Of a stretch of 34,749 bases of DNA, positions 25,234 to 34,442 are shown piece after piece; within the stretch, counting starts at the first letter, position 1; the number at the start of each line of letters is the position of its first letter. The notes beneath the pieces are model-generated. The model was not told the origin of the DNA. It saw only the letters and a list, made by a program, of their open reading frames with translations, and searched no databases. This DNA comes from Ignavibacteriota bacterium (GTDB lineage: Bacteria; Bacteroidota; Ignavibacteria; UBA10030; UBA6906), in the NCBI GenBank assembly GCA_003157485.1, contig PMJQ01000179.1:1-34749 (forward strand), written 5' to 3'. A program made the position numbers and the translations under genes.

Positions 25234-26151
25234 ATGAAAACGGTGATACGCGGCCTGTTGTCACTTCCTCTCGTCTTCACGGCCTCATTTGCCCAGGTCC
25301 ATGAGGCGACCCCTTCACACCCCCCGTTCGTTTGCACGGATTACACGCAGGGGAAGGTCTGCATCGTTTCGGGATCCGGCACATTGGACTGGGAATATCC
25401 GGCCGAACGCTGCAATGACGTCTGGATGCTTGCAAACGGCAACCTGTTGTTCAATACCGGAAATGGTGTCAAAGAAGTCACGCGCGCCAAAGAGGTTGTG
25501 TTTTCTTACGAATCAAAGAGTGAGATCTACGCGTGCCAGCGTCTCCCGGATGGCAATACGTTTATCGGAGAGTGCAACTCCGGCTCCCTGCTTGAAGTCT
25601 CCCCGGGAGGACGCATCGTCAGAACCATCAGGCTTCTCCCCGACGGTGTGGACGGGGGTCATTTCTTCATGCGCAACGCAAGGAAGCTTCACAACGGCAA
25701 CTACCTTGTCGCACACTACGGTCTGAACAAAGTATGTGAATATGATTCGACCGGCAAAGTGATACGTGAGATCCCGATCAAAGGAGGCCCGCACTCCGTG
25801 ATCCGCCTGGACGGCGGCAATACGCTCATCGCATGCTCCGATCATGATGGCGAGCCCCGTGTTGTGGAAGTCGATACTTCCGGCAGGATTGTCTGGCAGC
25901 TGGCGAAGGACGAGCTGCCGGGGATCGAACTCAAATTTATGACCGGAATGCAGTCTTTGCCGGACGGCGATCTTGTCCTGACCAATTGGCTGGGGCATAC
26001 GCAGTTCGGCAAGGCCCCCCATGCGTTCGAAATAACAAGGTCAAAAAGGGTGGTGTGGATCTACAAGGACGACTCGATTGTAAAGACGATGTCGAGCATC
26101 GAGCTTCTCGACCGCACGGGGAACGCAGCCGCGGGCGGAGGCCTTCACTGA
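25234..26151 (+). CDS. Exported six-bladed beta-propeller protein of unknown function (paralog B)
   Basis: A 305-residue protein with a signal peptide (KTVIRGLLSLPLVFTASFA). Repeats start at about residues 60, 98, 143, 186 and 235 (e.g. LPDGNTFIGEC, LHNGNYLVAHY, LDGGNTLIACSD, LPDGDLVLTNW), with the sixth blade made from both ends. It is a diverged paralog of the preceding protein: H143, R147 and R150 occupy the same H-x3-R-x2-R positions, N251-W252 match the Asn-Trp pair, and GPHSVIRL (185-192) aligns with SPWSAVRL of paralog A. Basic residues could contact uronate carboxylates if the conserved face is an active site. It resembles PQQ-like/arylsulfotransferase-type propellers in repeat style, but nothing proves enzymatic activity. 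The gap to paralog A is 72 nt and to GH2 37 nt. Confidence 0.85.
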   Translation: MKTVIRGLLSLPLVFTASFAQVHEATPSHPPFVCTDYTQGKVCIVSGSGTLDWEYPAERCNDVWMLANGNLLFNTGNGVKEVTRAKEVVFSYESKSEIYACQRLPDGNTFIGECNSGSLLEVSPGGRIVRTIRLLPDGVDGGHFFMRNARKLHNGNYLVAHYGLNKVCEYDSTGKVIREIPIKGGPHSVIRLDGGNTLIACSDHDGEPRVVEVDTSGRIVWQLAKDELPGIELKFMTGMQSLPDGDLVLTNWLGHTQFGKAPHAFEITRSKRVVWIYKDDSIVKTMSSIELLDRTGNAAAGGGLH

Positions 26152-26188
26152 ACATCATGACACGCGCTTGTGCGCAGGACGAACTCCC

Positions 26189-28687
26189 ATGACACGCCGC
26201 TCAACAGGGATAATTATATTCGCGCTTTTCATACTTGCTTCGCACGCGTACCCGGCTCTGCAGGGCGGGCGCCGTCAGGTGCTCATGGACTACCACTGGA
26301 AGTTCAATCAGTCCGATGCGCAGGGCGCGGAGCAGCGGGAGTATCAGGACGCTGATTGGCGGACGCTCGACCTTCCCCATGACTGGAGCATCGAGGGTGA
26401 GTTCAGGGAGGACGCCCCGGCGAGAGGGAGCGGCGGTTTTCTTCCCGCAGGAATCGGATGGTATCGCAAGCATTTCACGCTGCCTGCAGTGCAGAAGGGG
26501 CAGAACATCTGGATTGAATTCGTCGGCGTGTACATGAAGAGCGACGTGTGGATCAACGGGCGGCATCTGGGCACGCATCCTTACGGCTACACCAGTTTCT
26601 CGTATGATCTGACCCCGTACATTCGAAGGGGAGAGAACCTGATCGCGGTGAGAGTCGACAATTCTCTGCAGCCCGCCAGCCGCTGGTATTCGGGATCGGG
26701 GATCTACCGCCACGTGTGGTTGAATATTGCCGGCCCCGTGCACATAGCCCAGTGGGGCACATTCGTCACCGCACCGGCCATCGATTCATCATCTGCGGAA
26801 CTGCGGATCCGCACCTCGATCCAGAACGCGCTCGAGGGCACTCGCAGCGTCATTGTGCGGTCGGTCGTCACGGATGCTGCGGGAGAAGAACGGGGCACTA
26901 CGGAAACGCCGGTCCGACTGGAAGCCGCAGGCGCCGTAAACGTCGAGCAGGCCGTCCGAATCGCCTCTCCTTCGCTCTGGTCGGTCGACACGCCGTCGCT
27001 TTACGCTCTGCATTCATACGTTCTTGAAGAGGGACGCATCGATGACAATCTGGTTTCCCCGTTCGGGATTCGGAGCGTGGTATTCGACAGGGACAGGGGG
27101 TTACTGCTGAACGGAAGGCACCTGAAGATGAACGGTGTGTGCCTCCATCACGACGCGGGTTGTCTCGGCGCGGCAGTTCCCGAACAGGCATGGAGAAGAC
27201 GCCTCCACCTGCTGAAAGACATGGGGTGCAATGCCATCAGGACGGCACATAACCCGCCAGCTCCCGAATTTCTTGACCTGTGTGATTCCCTGGGATTCCT
27301 GGTGTTGGATGAGGCGTTCGACGAGTGGGAGATCAAAAAGGGGGAAGCTGAATACGGGTATCACGTGTATTTCGATGAGTGTGCGCAATCAGATCTGGTT
27401 TCCATGATTCACCGGGACCGGAACCATCCCTCCGTCGTACTCTGGAGCGCCGGCAACGAGGTCCTGGAACAGGGGGCCCGGACGGGTCCGGACGTTCTGC
27501 GGAAGCTCCTTGAAACATTTCATAAAGAAGACCCGACAAGACCGGTGACAGTGGCAAACGACAGAATTGCCGACGTGGACTATCCCGCGACGCCTCAGTT
27601 TCTCGAGCTACAGGACATCGTAGGCTACAATTACGTCGACCGATGGCTCAGGAGGAGGGAGCTGTATTACAGCGTGGACAGGCATGACCATCCGGAATGG
27701 AAGATGATAGGCACCGAGAATGTCGGCATCGCGGGGGTTCGCGGAAGATACACGGTTAACGATCTTCCGCAGGCGCAGGCAGGCCGCTCGACGTTTTCAC
27801 TTGATTACGGAGCAATAATCCGGGCCGAGCAATTGTGGCGATGGACCCGTGTGAACGATTATGTCATCGGCGATTTTATGTGGACGGGGATCGATTATCT
27901 TGGAGAGGCCCGCTGGCCGGAGAAGAACTCGAGCTCGGGAGTTCTTGACATGTGCGGCTTCCCCAAAGACGGGTATTACTTCTATCAAAGCCAGTGGACC
28001 GACAGGCCGATGGTCCACCTTTTCCCCCACTGGAACTGGGTGGGACATGAAGGCCAGGTCGTGCCGGTGATCGCGTTCACGAACTGCGATACTGTCGAGC
28101 TCTTTCTGAACGGCAAGCCGTTCGGGGCAAAATCCTCAGTTTTTCCGCAGCAGGGCAATTCGGGAGGATGGAACAAGTTTGACAAACCCTTTGTCGCGGC
28201 CACGACATCGGATCTGCACCTGTCGTGGGACGTCCCTTACGAGCCGGGCACGCTGAAGGCAATCGGCAGGAGGAATGGTCGATCCGTCACGGAAGAAGTG
28301 CACACGACGTCAGGACCCGCCTCGCTCCGCCTGTCGGCGGACCGGAGGGAAATCTCGGCGGACGCCCGGGATATTGCAGACATAACGATTGAAATTGTCG
28401 ACGAACACGGATTCATCGTCCCGGACGCGAACAACCGCATCGAGATCAGAATCGAGGGGGAAGGAACACTGGCAGGCACTGACAACGGCAACCCGCGGGA
28501 CAAGACTCAGATGCAGAGCCCGGTGCGCGATGCCTTCAACGGACTTGCCCTTGCCGTCATCCGATCGACAGAACATGCCGGGACCATTCGTGTAACTGCC
28601 ATATCCGGGGATCTCAAAGCCGCAACGCTGGACATTGTCTCACGCTCCACGGGTACTCCTGCGGAGAGCCTCGAACGTCAGAGGTAA
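26189..28687 (+). CDS. Exported GH2 glycoside hydrolase, probable beta-galactosidase
   Basis: An 832-residue enzyme with signal peptide (RRSTGIIIFALFILASHAYPA) from the ATG at 26,189. Domains: galactose-binding-like sandwich (about 25-205, DVWINGRHLGTHPYGYTSFSYDL), immunoglobulin-like (about 205-300), TIM barrel (about 300-600), then DUF4982 and a C-terminal Ig-like domain (about 620-825). The barrel has GVCLHHDAGCLG, AIRTAHNPP, the acid/base E424 in WSAGNEV and the presumed nucleophile E510 in IGTENVG. The architecture is that of exported bacterial GH2 beta-galactosidases in glycan loci; GH2 beta-glucuronidases or beta-mannosidases are less likely. It would remove galactose side chains. It lies 37 nt after propeller B and 54 nt before the GH35-type gene. 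Confidence 0.92.
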   Translation: MTRRSTGIIIFALFILASHAYPALQGGRRQVLMDYHWKFNQSDAQGAEQREYQDADWRTLDLPHDWSIEGEFREDAPARGSGGFLPAGIGWYRKHFTLPAVQKGQNIWIEFVGVYMKSDVWINGRHLGTHPYGYTSFSYDLTPYIRRGENLIAVRVDNSLQPASRWYSGSGIYRHVWLNIAGPVHIAQWGTFVTAPAIDSSSAELRIRTSIQNALEGTRSVIVRSVVTDAAGEERGTTETPVRLEAAGAVNVEQAVRIASPSLWSVDTPSLYALHSYVLEEGRIDDNLVSPFGIRSVVFDRDRGLLLNGRHLKMNGVCLHHDAGCLGAAVPEQAWRRRLHLLKDMGCNAIRTAHNPPAPEFLDLCDSLGFLVLDEAFDEWEIKKGEAEYGYHVYFDECAQSDLVSMIHRDRNHPSVVLWSAGNEVLEQGARTGPDVLRKLLETFHKEDPTRPVTVANDRIADVDYPATPQFLELQDIVGYNYVDRWLRRRELYYSVDRHDHPEWKMIGTENVGIAGVRGRYTVNDLPQAQAGRSTFSLDYGAIIRAEQLWRWTRVNDYVIGDFMWTGIDYLGEARWPEKNSSSGVLDMCGFPKDGYYFYQSQWTDRPMVHLFPHWNWVGHEGQVVPVIAFTNCDTVELFLNGKPFGAKSSVFPQQGNSGGWNKFDKPFVAATTSDLHLSWDVPYEPGTLKAIGRRNGRSVTEEVHTTSGPASLRLSADRREISADARDIADITIEIVDEHGFIVPDANNRIEIRIEGEGTLAGTDNGNPRDKTQMQSPVRDAFNGLALAVIRSTEHAGTIRVTAISGDLKAATLDIVSRSTGTPAESLERQR

Positions 28688-28741
28688 GATTGCCCGCCGG
28701 CATTCCCCGGCCCGAATGACATAATCCCAAAGGACAACACC

Positions 28742-30454
28742 ATGCGCCTATATCTGATCATTCTTGCGTTCTTGCTCCTGCCGACGGCAAGAAGCCTCGG
28801 TCAAAACGGAAGCTCCGTTTCAGGAGAGCGATCCCGGATTTCTTCCGGGGACATTCCCCATCTCGAGAAACATGGTACGGCAACCCGGCTTGTGGTCGGG
28901 GGGAAACCTCTCCTGCTTCTTGCCGGCGAGCTCCACAACTCCACGTGCGGCGGATTCGAATCGATGAGACCGGTCTGGAAGAGACTGGCCAGGAAGAACC
29001 TGAACGCAGTCATCGCGACGGTCTCATGGGAACTCATAGAACCCGTTGAGGGAGAATTCGATTTTGCGCTCGTGGACAGTGCTCTTGCGGGTGCAAGAGA
29101 GGCGCGCCTGACGCTGGTGCTGATCTGGTTCGGCACATGGAAGAATGCGAGTTCTGTGTACATCCCCGCATGGGTCAAGGCGGACTATGCGAAATATCCC
29201 AGGGCTGCAGACGAGTTCGGCAAGCCCCTGGAGATCCTGTCAGCGTATGGAGACGCCTCGTGTGGCGCCGATGCGAAGGCATTTGCAGCGCTGATGCGCC
29301 ATCTCAAAGAAGTCGATGGGAAGAAACACACGGTGGCAATGATTCAGGTGGAAAATGAAGCGGGAGTGCTCGATCATCAGGGCAAAACCCCCGGCAATGC
29401 ACGGAGGGATTTCAGTCCTCCGGCGGATGCGGCATACAGAGGCCCCGTTCCGCAGCCCCTGATGGACTATCTTCTCAAACACAAAGACGGCCTCTTCCCC
29501 GAGCTATGCAGAGTCTGGGGAGCACACGGATTTCGGACTTCCGGCACATGGGAGGAAGTGTTCGGCAAAAGTGAATTCAGACCTGAATCGGAAGACTGGC
29601 AGTTTTACTCCTACTACACCGAGGAACTCTTTTCCGCATGGAAATACGCGGAGTATATCGGAAAGGTCGCCTCGGCCGGCAAGAAGGAATACCCGTTGCC
29701 GATGTATGCGAATGCGTGGTTGAAACAGCCCTACAGCTACTGGCCGGGAAGATATCCGGCAGGAGGTCCCCTGCCTCAGGTACTCGATGTGTGGCGGGCT
29801 GCCGCTCCTTCGATTGACTTCATCGCTCCCGACATCTATATGGACCAGTTCCGATGGGCGTGTCAGGAATATACGCGGAGCGATAATCCCCTCTTCATAC
29901 CTGAAACGCGCGGCGGAGAACTGGGCGCGGCAAGGGCGTTGTATGCATTCGGAGAATTTGATGCCGGATGTTTTTCGCCGTTCGGCATCGACGAAGAGCG
30001 GCGGGAAGAAAACGACCCCCTGGACGAGAGCTACTCCGTGCTGCAATCCCTGTCACCCCTCATTCTTGCCAACCAGGGGATCGGGACAATGAAAGGATTT
30101 CTCGTTGATACGCAGTCGCCGGTCCAGCGGGTGGAGCTGGGAGGGTACTTTATCGAAGCAAGGCTCGCAGAGCCGAACAGTCCCGCTGTGGCGGGAGGCC
30201 TGATCATACAGACAGGTCCTCAGGAGTTCATCGCCGCAGGCAAAGGACTTGACGTGTACTTTGTCCCGAAGAATGATTCTGTGCGGATAGGGATAAGCGC
30301 GGCCGATGAGGGAACGTTCCGGGAAGGCACATGGGTGTGGGAGAGACGGCTGAACGGCGATGAAGTGCACGCGAGCACGTTCGACGGGACGGGGCTGAAA
30401 TTCCGGGCCGACAAGTGTACTATTCAGAAAGTCTCCCTTTACTCATACAGGTGA
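28742..30454 (+). CDS. Exported GH35-type beta-galactosidase with C-terminal DUF5597-like domain
   Basis: A 570-residue TIM-barrel hydrolase with signal peptide (RLYLIILAFLLLPTARSLG) and AAAGGA 7 nt before the ATG. The barrel opens GKPLLLLAGELHNSTCGGFESMRPVWKRLARKNLNAVIATVSWELIEPVEGEFDF, the clan GH-A pattern. The acid/base is probably E206 in IQVENE and the nucleophile E388 in FIPETRGG, a pair spaced as in GH35/GH42 enzymes. After about residue 460 comes a beta-rich domain (GGYFIEARLAEPN, GTWVWERRLNGDEVH) like DUF5597. Related proteins are annotated as beta-galactosidases; arabinosidase-like or other exo-activities in this subgroup cannot be excluded. It is the last gene of the operon and converges on the GH120 gene 148 nt away. 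Confidence 0.87.
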   Translation: MRLYLIILAFLLLPTARSLGQNGSSVSGERSRISSGDIPHLEKHGTATRLVVGGKPLLLLAGELHNSTCGGFESMRPVWKRLARKNLNAVIATVSWELIEPVEGEFDFALVDSALAGAREARLTLVLIWFGTWKNASSVYIPAWVKADYAKYPRAADEFGKPLEILSAYGDASCGADAKAFAALMRHLKEVDGKKHTVAMIQVENEAGVLDHQGKTPGNARRDFSPPADAAYRGPVPQPLMDYLLKHKDGLFPELCRVWGAHGFRTSGTWEEVFGKSEFRPESEDWQFYSYYTEELFSAWKYAEYIGKVASAGKKEYPLPMYANAWLKQPYSYWPGRYPAGGPLPQVLDVWRAAAPSIDFIAPDIYMDQFRWACQEYTRSDNPLFIPETRGGELGAARALYAFGEFDAGCFSPFGIDEERREENDPLDESYSVLQSLSPLILANQGIGTMKGFLVDTQSPVQRVELGGYFIEARLAEPNSPAVAGGLIIQTGPQEFIAAGKGLDVYFVPKNDSVRIGISAADEGTFREGTWVWERRLNGDEVHASTFDGTGLKFRADKCTIQKVSLYSYR

Positions 30455-30602
30455 CACTGGGACATAGACCGGGATCGCACTGATTGTGCTATGACAGGGC
30501 ACGGGACATCGCAAGGACAAACGACGAACGATATGCCCTCACCGGCCGGTATTTCTCCTTGGAGATTCGAAGGGAGAACCTGAAAGGATCCCCCGCACCA
30601 CA

Positions 30603-32477
30603 TTACCACACTTTGATTGACCCCGCCTCCTGGCCCGGGCGCGCAAACGGTCCCGCCGATGGATTCGTAGAATCCCGCAGGCTTCCGAAATAGTCCCTGT
30701 CGATCTTCAATGGCGTTCCGTCCGGGTTCTCATAGGGGAGCCCCGGAATCCTGGCCTTGCCGAGCCGGTCGGTTGTCACCATCGAAGTCGCATAATCGCG
30801 GATGGCCCGGCCTAATGCCAATCCGAGATATACCCGTTCCCCGTGTTCGACGATCGTGGGCTTCGGGTCAACATCCCGGAGGATAAGCGGGTTCGCTTCT
30901 CCCCCGTAAGGGCATGCCCCGTTGTAGTACACGTTCCCTCCCGATTGAAGGGGGAACTGACAGGAGTCATAGGCACAGAGGCCGAACCCGGCAAATTGAC
31001 GGTGATCGATGTTGCTCCGCAGAACGGAATCCGTCACACCGGCCGTACGGAGGAAAATGTTGTTATAGAAGCGATCGTCTCCCCCCTTGATATCGCTCAT
31101 TCCCGCCAGTGCTGTAGAGTGCGCCCGGTGATACGGGGTGGAACGATTGGGCTCCGGCCATGTCTCCAGCCTCCCCGCCATCAGGTTGTGGACGAACGCC
31201 CCACCTTCGGACATGTCCCGGACGCTGAAGCCGGAGAGGAACAGGTTGTTGTCGACCAGAAACGGTCCGTGGTCAACTTCAAAAAAAATGTCCTCCGCGC
31301 TGTTGTCATAACAGAGATTTCCCGTAATGCGCGTCCCCTGTGCCATCCAGTCCATCCACATTCCGCGGCCTACGTTGTGGATCCGGTTGTTCCTGATGAG
31401 CACGTCGATAGATGCGTGGATTTTTATCCCCGCCATCTCCGCACCGCTGAAGAGCCTCCTGGTCCAGATATTGTAGATGTGGTTTCCCGTGATCTGGCTG
31501 AAGACAGCACCCAGGCTGCCGACGATCCCCGCCTGTTCACACTCTGAAATCGTATTGTTGCGGACGATATGGTGGCCGATCGTCTCCTTGTTCCAGCCGT
31601 TCGCCAGAGCCCGGTCGATGGTCTTGACGTAACCTTCGGCGGCGTTTGCAGAAGTATTGTCCCATTCATCGCCGTATTTTCCCAAGGCAATTCCGGCGCA
31701 TTTCGAATACCGGACTACGTTGTTCTCGATGATCCACCCTTTGCTCCAGTGAGTACCGATGACGCCGATCTGCTCGGCCGTGGGGGGCGCCCAGGGGGTC
31801 GCAGCATGCTCCAGTGTGAACCCCCTGACGGTGATATAATTGATCCCCTGCGTCGAGGGATAGAATACCGTTCGCCGAACGTTGATCTCGACCACCCGTT
31901 CATTGGGATTGATTCCCCGGAACTGCGCCCAGATGGTGGTATTCACGCTGTCCACAACCCCGAACCACAAAGGAGATTTGCCGACAGGATTCAGGACATC
32001 ATCAAGCCTGACTGCCTCGGTCAACCAGTTCCCCTCAAGATAAACCGCCCCTGTGTGGTGATCCCTTCCCATGGGATCGAACCAGTCCCCCCGAATCAGG
32101 TCGCTGTAAGGATTGAAGCCCCCGAAGAACGCACCAGGGATAGTCGCTTTCCAGACGATCCCACGGACTTTCACCCAGTTTTTTATGACCTCTGACCCCT
32201 TGATCTCGACCTTCTCACCCGGAGCGGCCTGATACACGATACGTTTGTCATCCGATTCGCCACCCCGGGGCGGACTGATACGTTCCCTGTAAACGCCGCC
32301 GTGTACAGTAATAACATCGCCCGGCTGCGCTACCCGCGCCGCCGCCGAGATAGTCCGGAAGGGCCTTTGCCGGGTCCCGTCATTGCTGTCTTTTCCCCCC
32401 GTGGCTACGTGGAACTCCCCTGCAGAGACGCCGCCTAGAGAAACGAGCGAGAGAAACAGCAGCATTCCGATTTTCAT
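30603..32477 (-). CDS. Exported GH120 beta-xylosidase (parallel beta-helix)
   Basis: A 624-residue protein with signal peptide (KIGMLLFLSLVSLGGVSA) and a right-handed beta-helix beginning FHVATGGKDSNDGTRQRPF. It follows Thermoanaerobacterium XylC, the founding GH120 xylosidase, closely: EINVRRTVFYP, YITVRGFTLEHAATPWAPPTAEQ, WSKGWIIENN, and MDWMAQGTR. The two catalytic carboxylates of GH120 map to D376 (in WMDWMAQG, nucleophile) and E400 (in FFEVDHGP, acid/base), 24 residues apart versus 23 in XylC (D382, E405). AAAGGA lies 8 nt before the ATG. Its stop faces that of the GH35-type gene, so it is a separate unit with its own promoter. Xylose-bearing side chains, as in xylogalacturonan, or xylo-oligomers are the likely targets. 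Confidence 0.93.
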   Translation of the reverse strand: MKIGMLLFLSLVSLGGVSAGEFHVATGGKDSNDGTRQRPFRTISAAARVAQPGDVITVHGGVYRERISPPRGGESDDKRIVYQAAPGEKVEIKGSEVIKNWVKVRGIVWKATIPGAFFGGFNPYSDLIRGDWFDPMGRDHHTGAVYLEGNWLTEAVRLDDVLNPVGKSPLWFGVVDSVNTTIWAQFRGINPNERVVEINVRRTVFYPSTQGINYITVRGFTLEHAATPWAPPTAEQIGVIGTHWSKGWIIENNVVRYSKCAGIALGKYGDEWDNTSANAAEGYVKTIDRALANGWNKETIGHHIVRNNTISECEQAGIVGSLGAVFSQITGNHIYNIWTRRLFSGAEMAGIKIHASIDVLIRNNRIHNVGRGMWMDWMAQGTRITGNLCYDNSAEDIFFEVDHGPFLVDNNLFLSGFSVRDMSEGGAFVHNLMAGRLETWPEPNRSTPYHRAHSTALAGMSDIKGGDDRFYNNIFLRTAGVTDSVLRSNIDHRQFAGFGLCAYDSCQFPLQSGGNVYYNGACPYGGEANPLILRDVDPKPTIVEHGERVYLGLALGRAIRDYATSMVTTDRLGKARIPGLPYENPDGTPLKIDRDYFGSLRDSTNPSAGPFARPGQEAGSIKVW

Positions 32478-32822
32478 ACTTCGCGTCCTTTCACGGAGAA
32501 AACAGACCGGATTCAGGGATCAGAGCGTTGACAGGAGAACGGGGAACGCCGGTGCTATGCTTCCAGCGTCCGGAACGGAACGATTCGGTGCACAGGCAGG
32601 AGAGAATTCTCTGCAACAATGCGTGCAGTTTACCTGTCTTCGTCTTGAATGTCAAGCCCGCGCAGGATGGCCCTTTCGAACCCTTTCTGTCCATTGCCCC
32701 TCATCAATCAATTCGTTAGTTTCGTACTGGTTTTTTTTGCGGGAGGCCGTTCCGGGGGCGGTGTTGATCAACGACGACTTCCCGCTGCATCGATTCCTTC
32801 ATTCATATGTGGAGATGCCATC
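32478..32822. promoter_or_regulatory. Divergent intergenic region between GH120 and the GT-C-like gene
   Basis: 345 bp. The only well-formed promoter seen is for GH120 (32,627-32,655, minus). The plus-strand reading frame of the downstream gene stays open back to 32,649, but the sequence before 32,823 does not look like protein and its earlier starts lack ribosome sites. No strong inverted repeat or terminator was found. Confidence 0.4.
32627..32655 (-). promoter_or_regulatory. Candidate promoter of the GH120 gene
   Basis: On the minus strand TTGACA (32,650-32,655), 17 nt, TAAACT (32,627-32,632), predicting a start near 32,620 and a leader of about 140 nt. Confidence 0.45.
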
Positions 32823-34442
32823 GTGCCGGACAGAGAACACAGCACATCGGCGGTGAATACGGTGTCATGGCTCCCCGGGGGCATTCGGCTCAATCCAAGG
32901 ATCACACTGTCAGTGCTCCTCATTGCCGCGCTGGCAGCGCTATACCTCCCTCTGGCCCGGTATCCGTTTGTCCAGGATGATTGGGCCCTCCTGTACAAAT
33001 GCGTGTTCCTCCCGGGACAAACGGTGCTGCATGACTTCCTATCTCCCGCGCGAACCCTTTTTTTCCGCCCCGCGGGGCTCCTCTACTGCGCCATCGTCTA
33101 TCTTGCGTTCGGGCTCAACCCTGCCGGGTTTCATCTGCTCGCGTTCACTCTCCTGGCACTATCGTCATTCCTGGTGGTGTCGATCGCGCAGCAATGCACG
33201 GATGACCCCCTTGTCGCGTGGGGAAGCGGGTTCGCCTACGCATGTGCTGCGACCGTCCACCTTGAGCCTCAGATGTGGCTCGTTGGGGCATTCGACCTTG
33301 GCGCCGGAGCATGTGTTCTTTTCAGTCTCTTGGCGTTCCTCCGCAAGAATTACAAGACTTCAGCACTTGCCTTTGCCCTGGCACTGGGCTTCAAGGAGGC
33401 GGCTGCACCATTGCCGGCTGTCCTCCTTGCCTTGGTGATCCTCGACGAAAAGGACGGCCTCAGGTTTTCAAAGCGCATTCTCTTGCACTCGCGACATTTG
33501 GTGCTTCACGCAGTTGTTCTGGGAGTTTACCTCGCGTGCCGAACCGACGGCTTCTCCCTCTTTGGCTTTCCCGCTCAACATCCCTACGCCGCCCGTCTGT
33601 TTGGAGGGAATACCGTGGACCATATCCAGCTGTACGCCCGGTGGGGTGTGCAGGCCATGCTCCCCTTCAAGAACGTTTCATTCTCGGAGTCTGCATTTCT
33701 GGCATTTCTGGCGATGGCAGCAATCACTTGCGCCCTCGTGCTCTTCCTGTGGTACCGGGGACTGAGGAGATCCGGCGCCGATTGGCGCAGACCGGGCAGA
33801 CTCATCTGTTTTCTCATGCTATGGTTTCTGATCATGATACTCCCTCCTGTTTCCCTGCACTCGCAGGTTTTCAGGTACTATCTCACCGCGGCGCTCCCGC
33901 CGCTTGCGATCATGGGAATGGTTCTTTTGCGAGCCTCCGTTGAATCATTCAGTAGAATCGCCAGGTTTCTCCCGGCAGTGTTCTTCACGTTCATCGCGGC
34001 GAACGTCATTGACGGGGCTGCATTCATCCAGCAGCGGATCTCACTTGGAGTCCATGAGGGGGTGCACGTTCCCACGCGTGAAGGCTATAATCACCTCATG
34101 CAGAAGTCGTCTCTGGTGCGGGCCGTGTGGAAACCGCTCCTCGAGATCCTCCCTTCCGTTCCGCCTCACTCTGTCCTGCTTATTCCCGGCGTGGATACCG
34201 GCTGCTTCGAGGATCGATTCGGGCCGGAGGTCTGGTACAGAGATTCGACGCTTCTGGTCTCGAACGTGGTGCCGGATTCAGCAGCAAGCGGCGGAACTCT
34301 CCGCATCGCGTTACCCCCGGAAGATCACTGGAAGGTGCCGCCTGACACTCCTGTCATCACGGTCCCCGCCGACCGGGTTTTCCACATCTGGTTTGAAGAA
34401 CGAGGGTTGGAATTGCTCCATTCCGACAGTACAAAATACTGA
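32823..34442 (+). CDS. Polytopic membrane protein, GT-C glycosyltransferase-like
   Basis: A membrane protein with about ten hydrophobic helices followed by a hydrophilic C-terminal part (about residues 410-539). The first helix is followed by an acidic loop FVQDDW (D52, D53), placed where GT-C enzymes such as the dolichyl/undecaprenyl-phosphate mannosyl- and arabinosyl-transferases carry catalytic Asp residues. The start is taken as GTG at 32,823, because GGAG lies 8 nt upstream and the first helix follows at residue about 28; an ATG-initiated form upstream would add residues without family character. The donor would be a lipid-linked sugar, acceptor unknown. No other envelope-glycan genes are nearby, so its link to the glycan locus is unclear. 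Proteins of this type are often left as hypothetical. Confidence 0.7.
   Translation: MPDREHSTSAVNTVSWLPGGIRLNPRITLSVLLIAALAALYLPLARYPFVQDDWALLYKCVFLPGQTVLHDFLSPARTLFFRPAGLLYCAIVYLAFGLNPAGFHLLAFTLLALSSFLVVSIAQQCTDDPLVAWGSGFAYACAATVHLEPQMWLVGAFDLGAGACVLFSLLAFLRKNYKTSALAFALALGFKEAAAPLPAVLLALVILDEKDGLRFSKRILLHSRHLVLHAVVLGVYLACRTDGFSLFGFPAQHPYAARLFGGNTVDHIQLYARWGVQAMLPFKNVSFSESAFLAFLAMAAITCALVLFLWYRGLRRSGADWRRPGRLICFLMLWFLIMILPPVSLHSQVFRYYLTAALPPLAIMGMVLLRASVESFSRIARFLPAVFFTFIAANVIDGAAFIQQRISLGVHEGVHVPTREGYNHLMQKSSLVRAVWKPLLEILPSVPPHSVLLIPGVDTGCFEDRFGPEVWYRDSTLLVSNVVPDSAASGGTLRIALPPEDHWKVPPDTPVITVPADRVFHIWFEERGLELLHSDSTKY

Noticed and set aside
22938-32477. Ulvan utilisation instead of pectin
   Set aside because: Rhamnose, xylose and unsaturated uronate enzymes would also suit ulvan, but no sulfatase or ulvan lyase is present; not excluded genome-wide.
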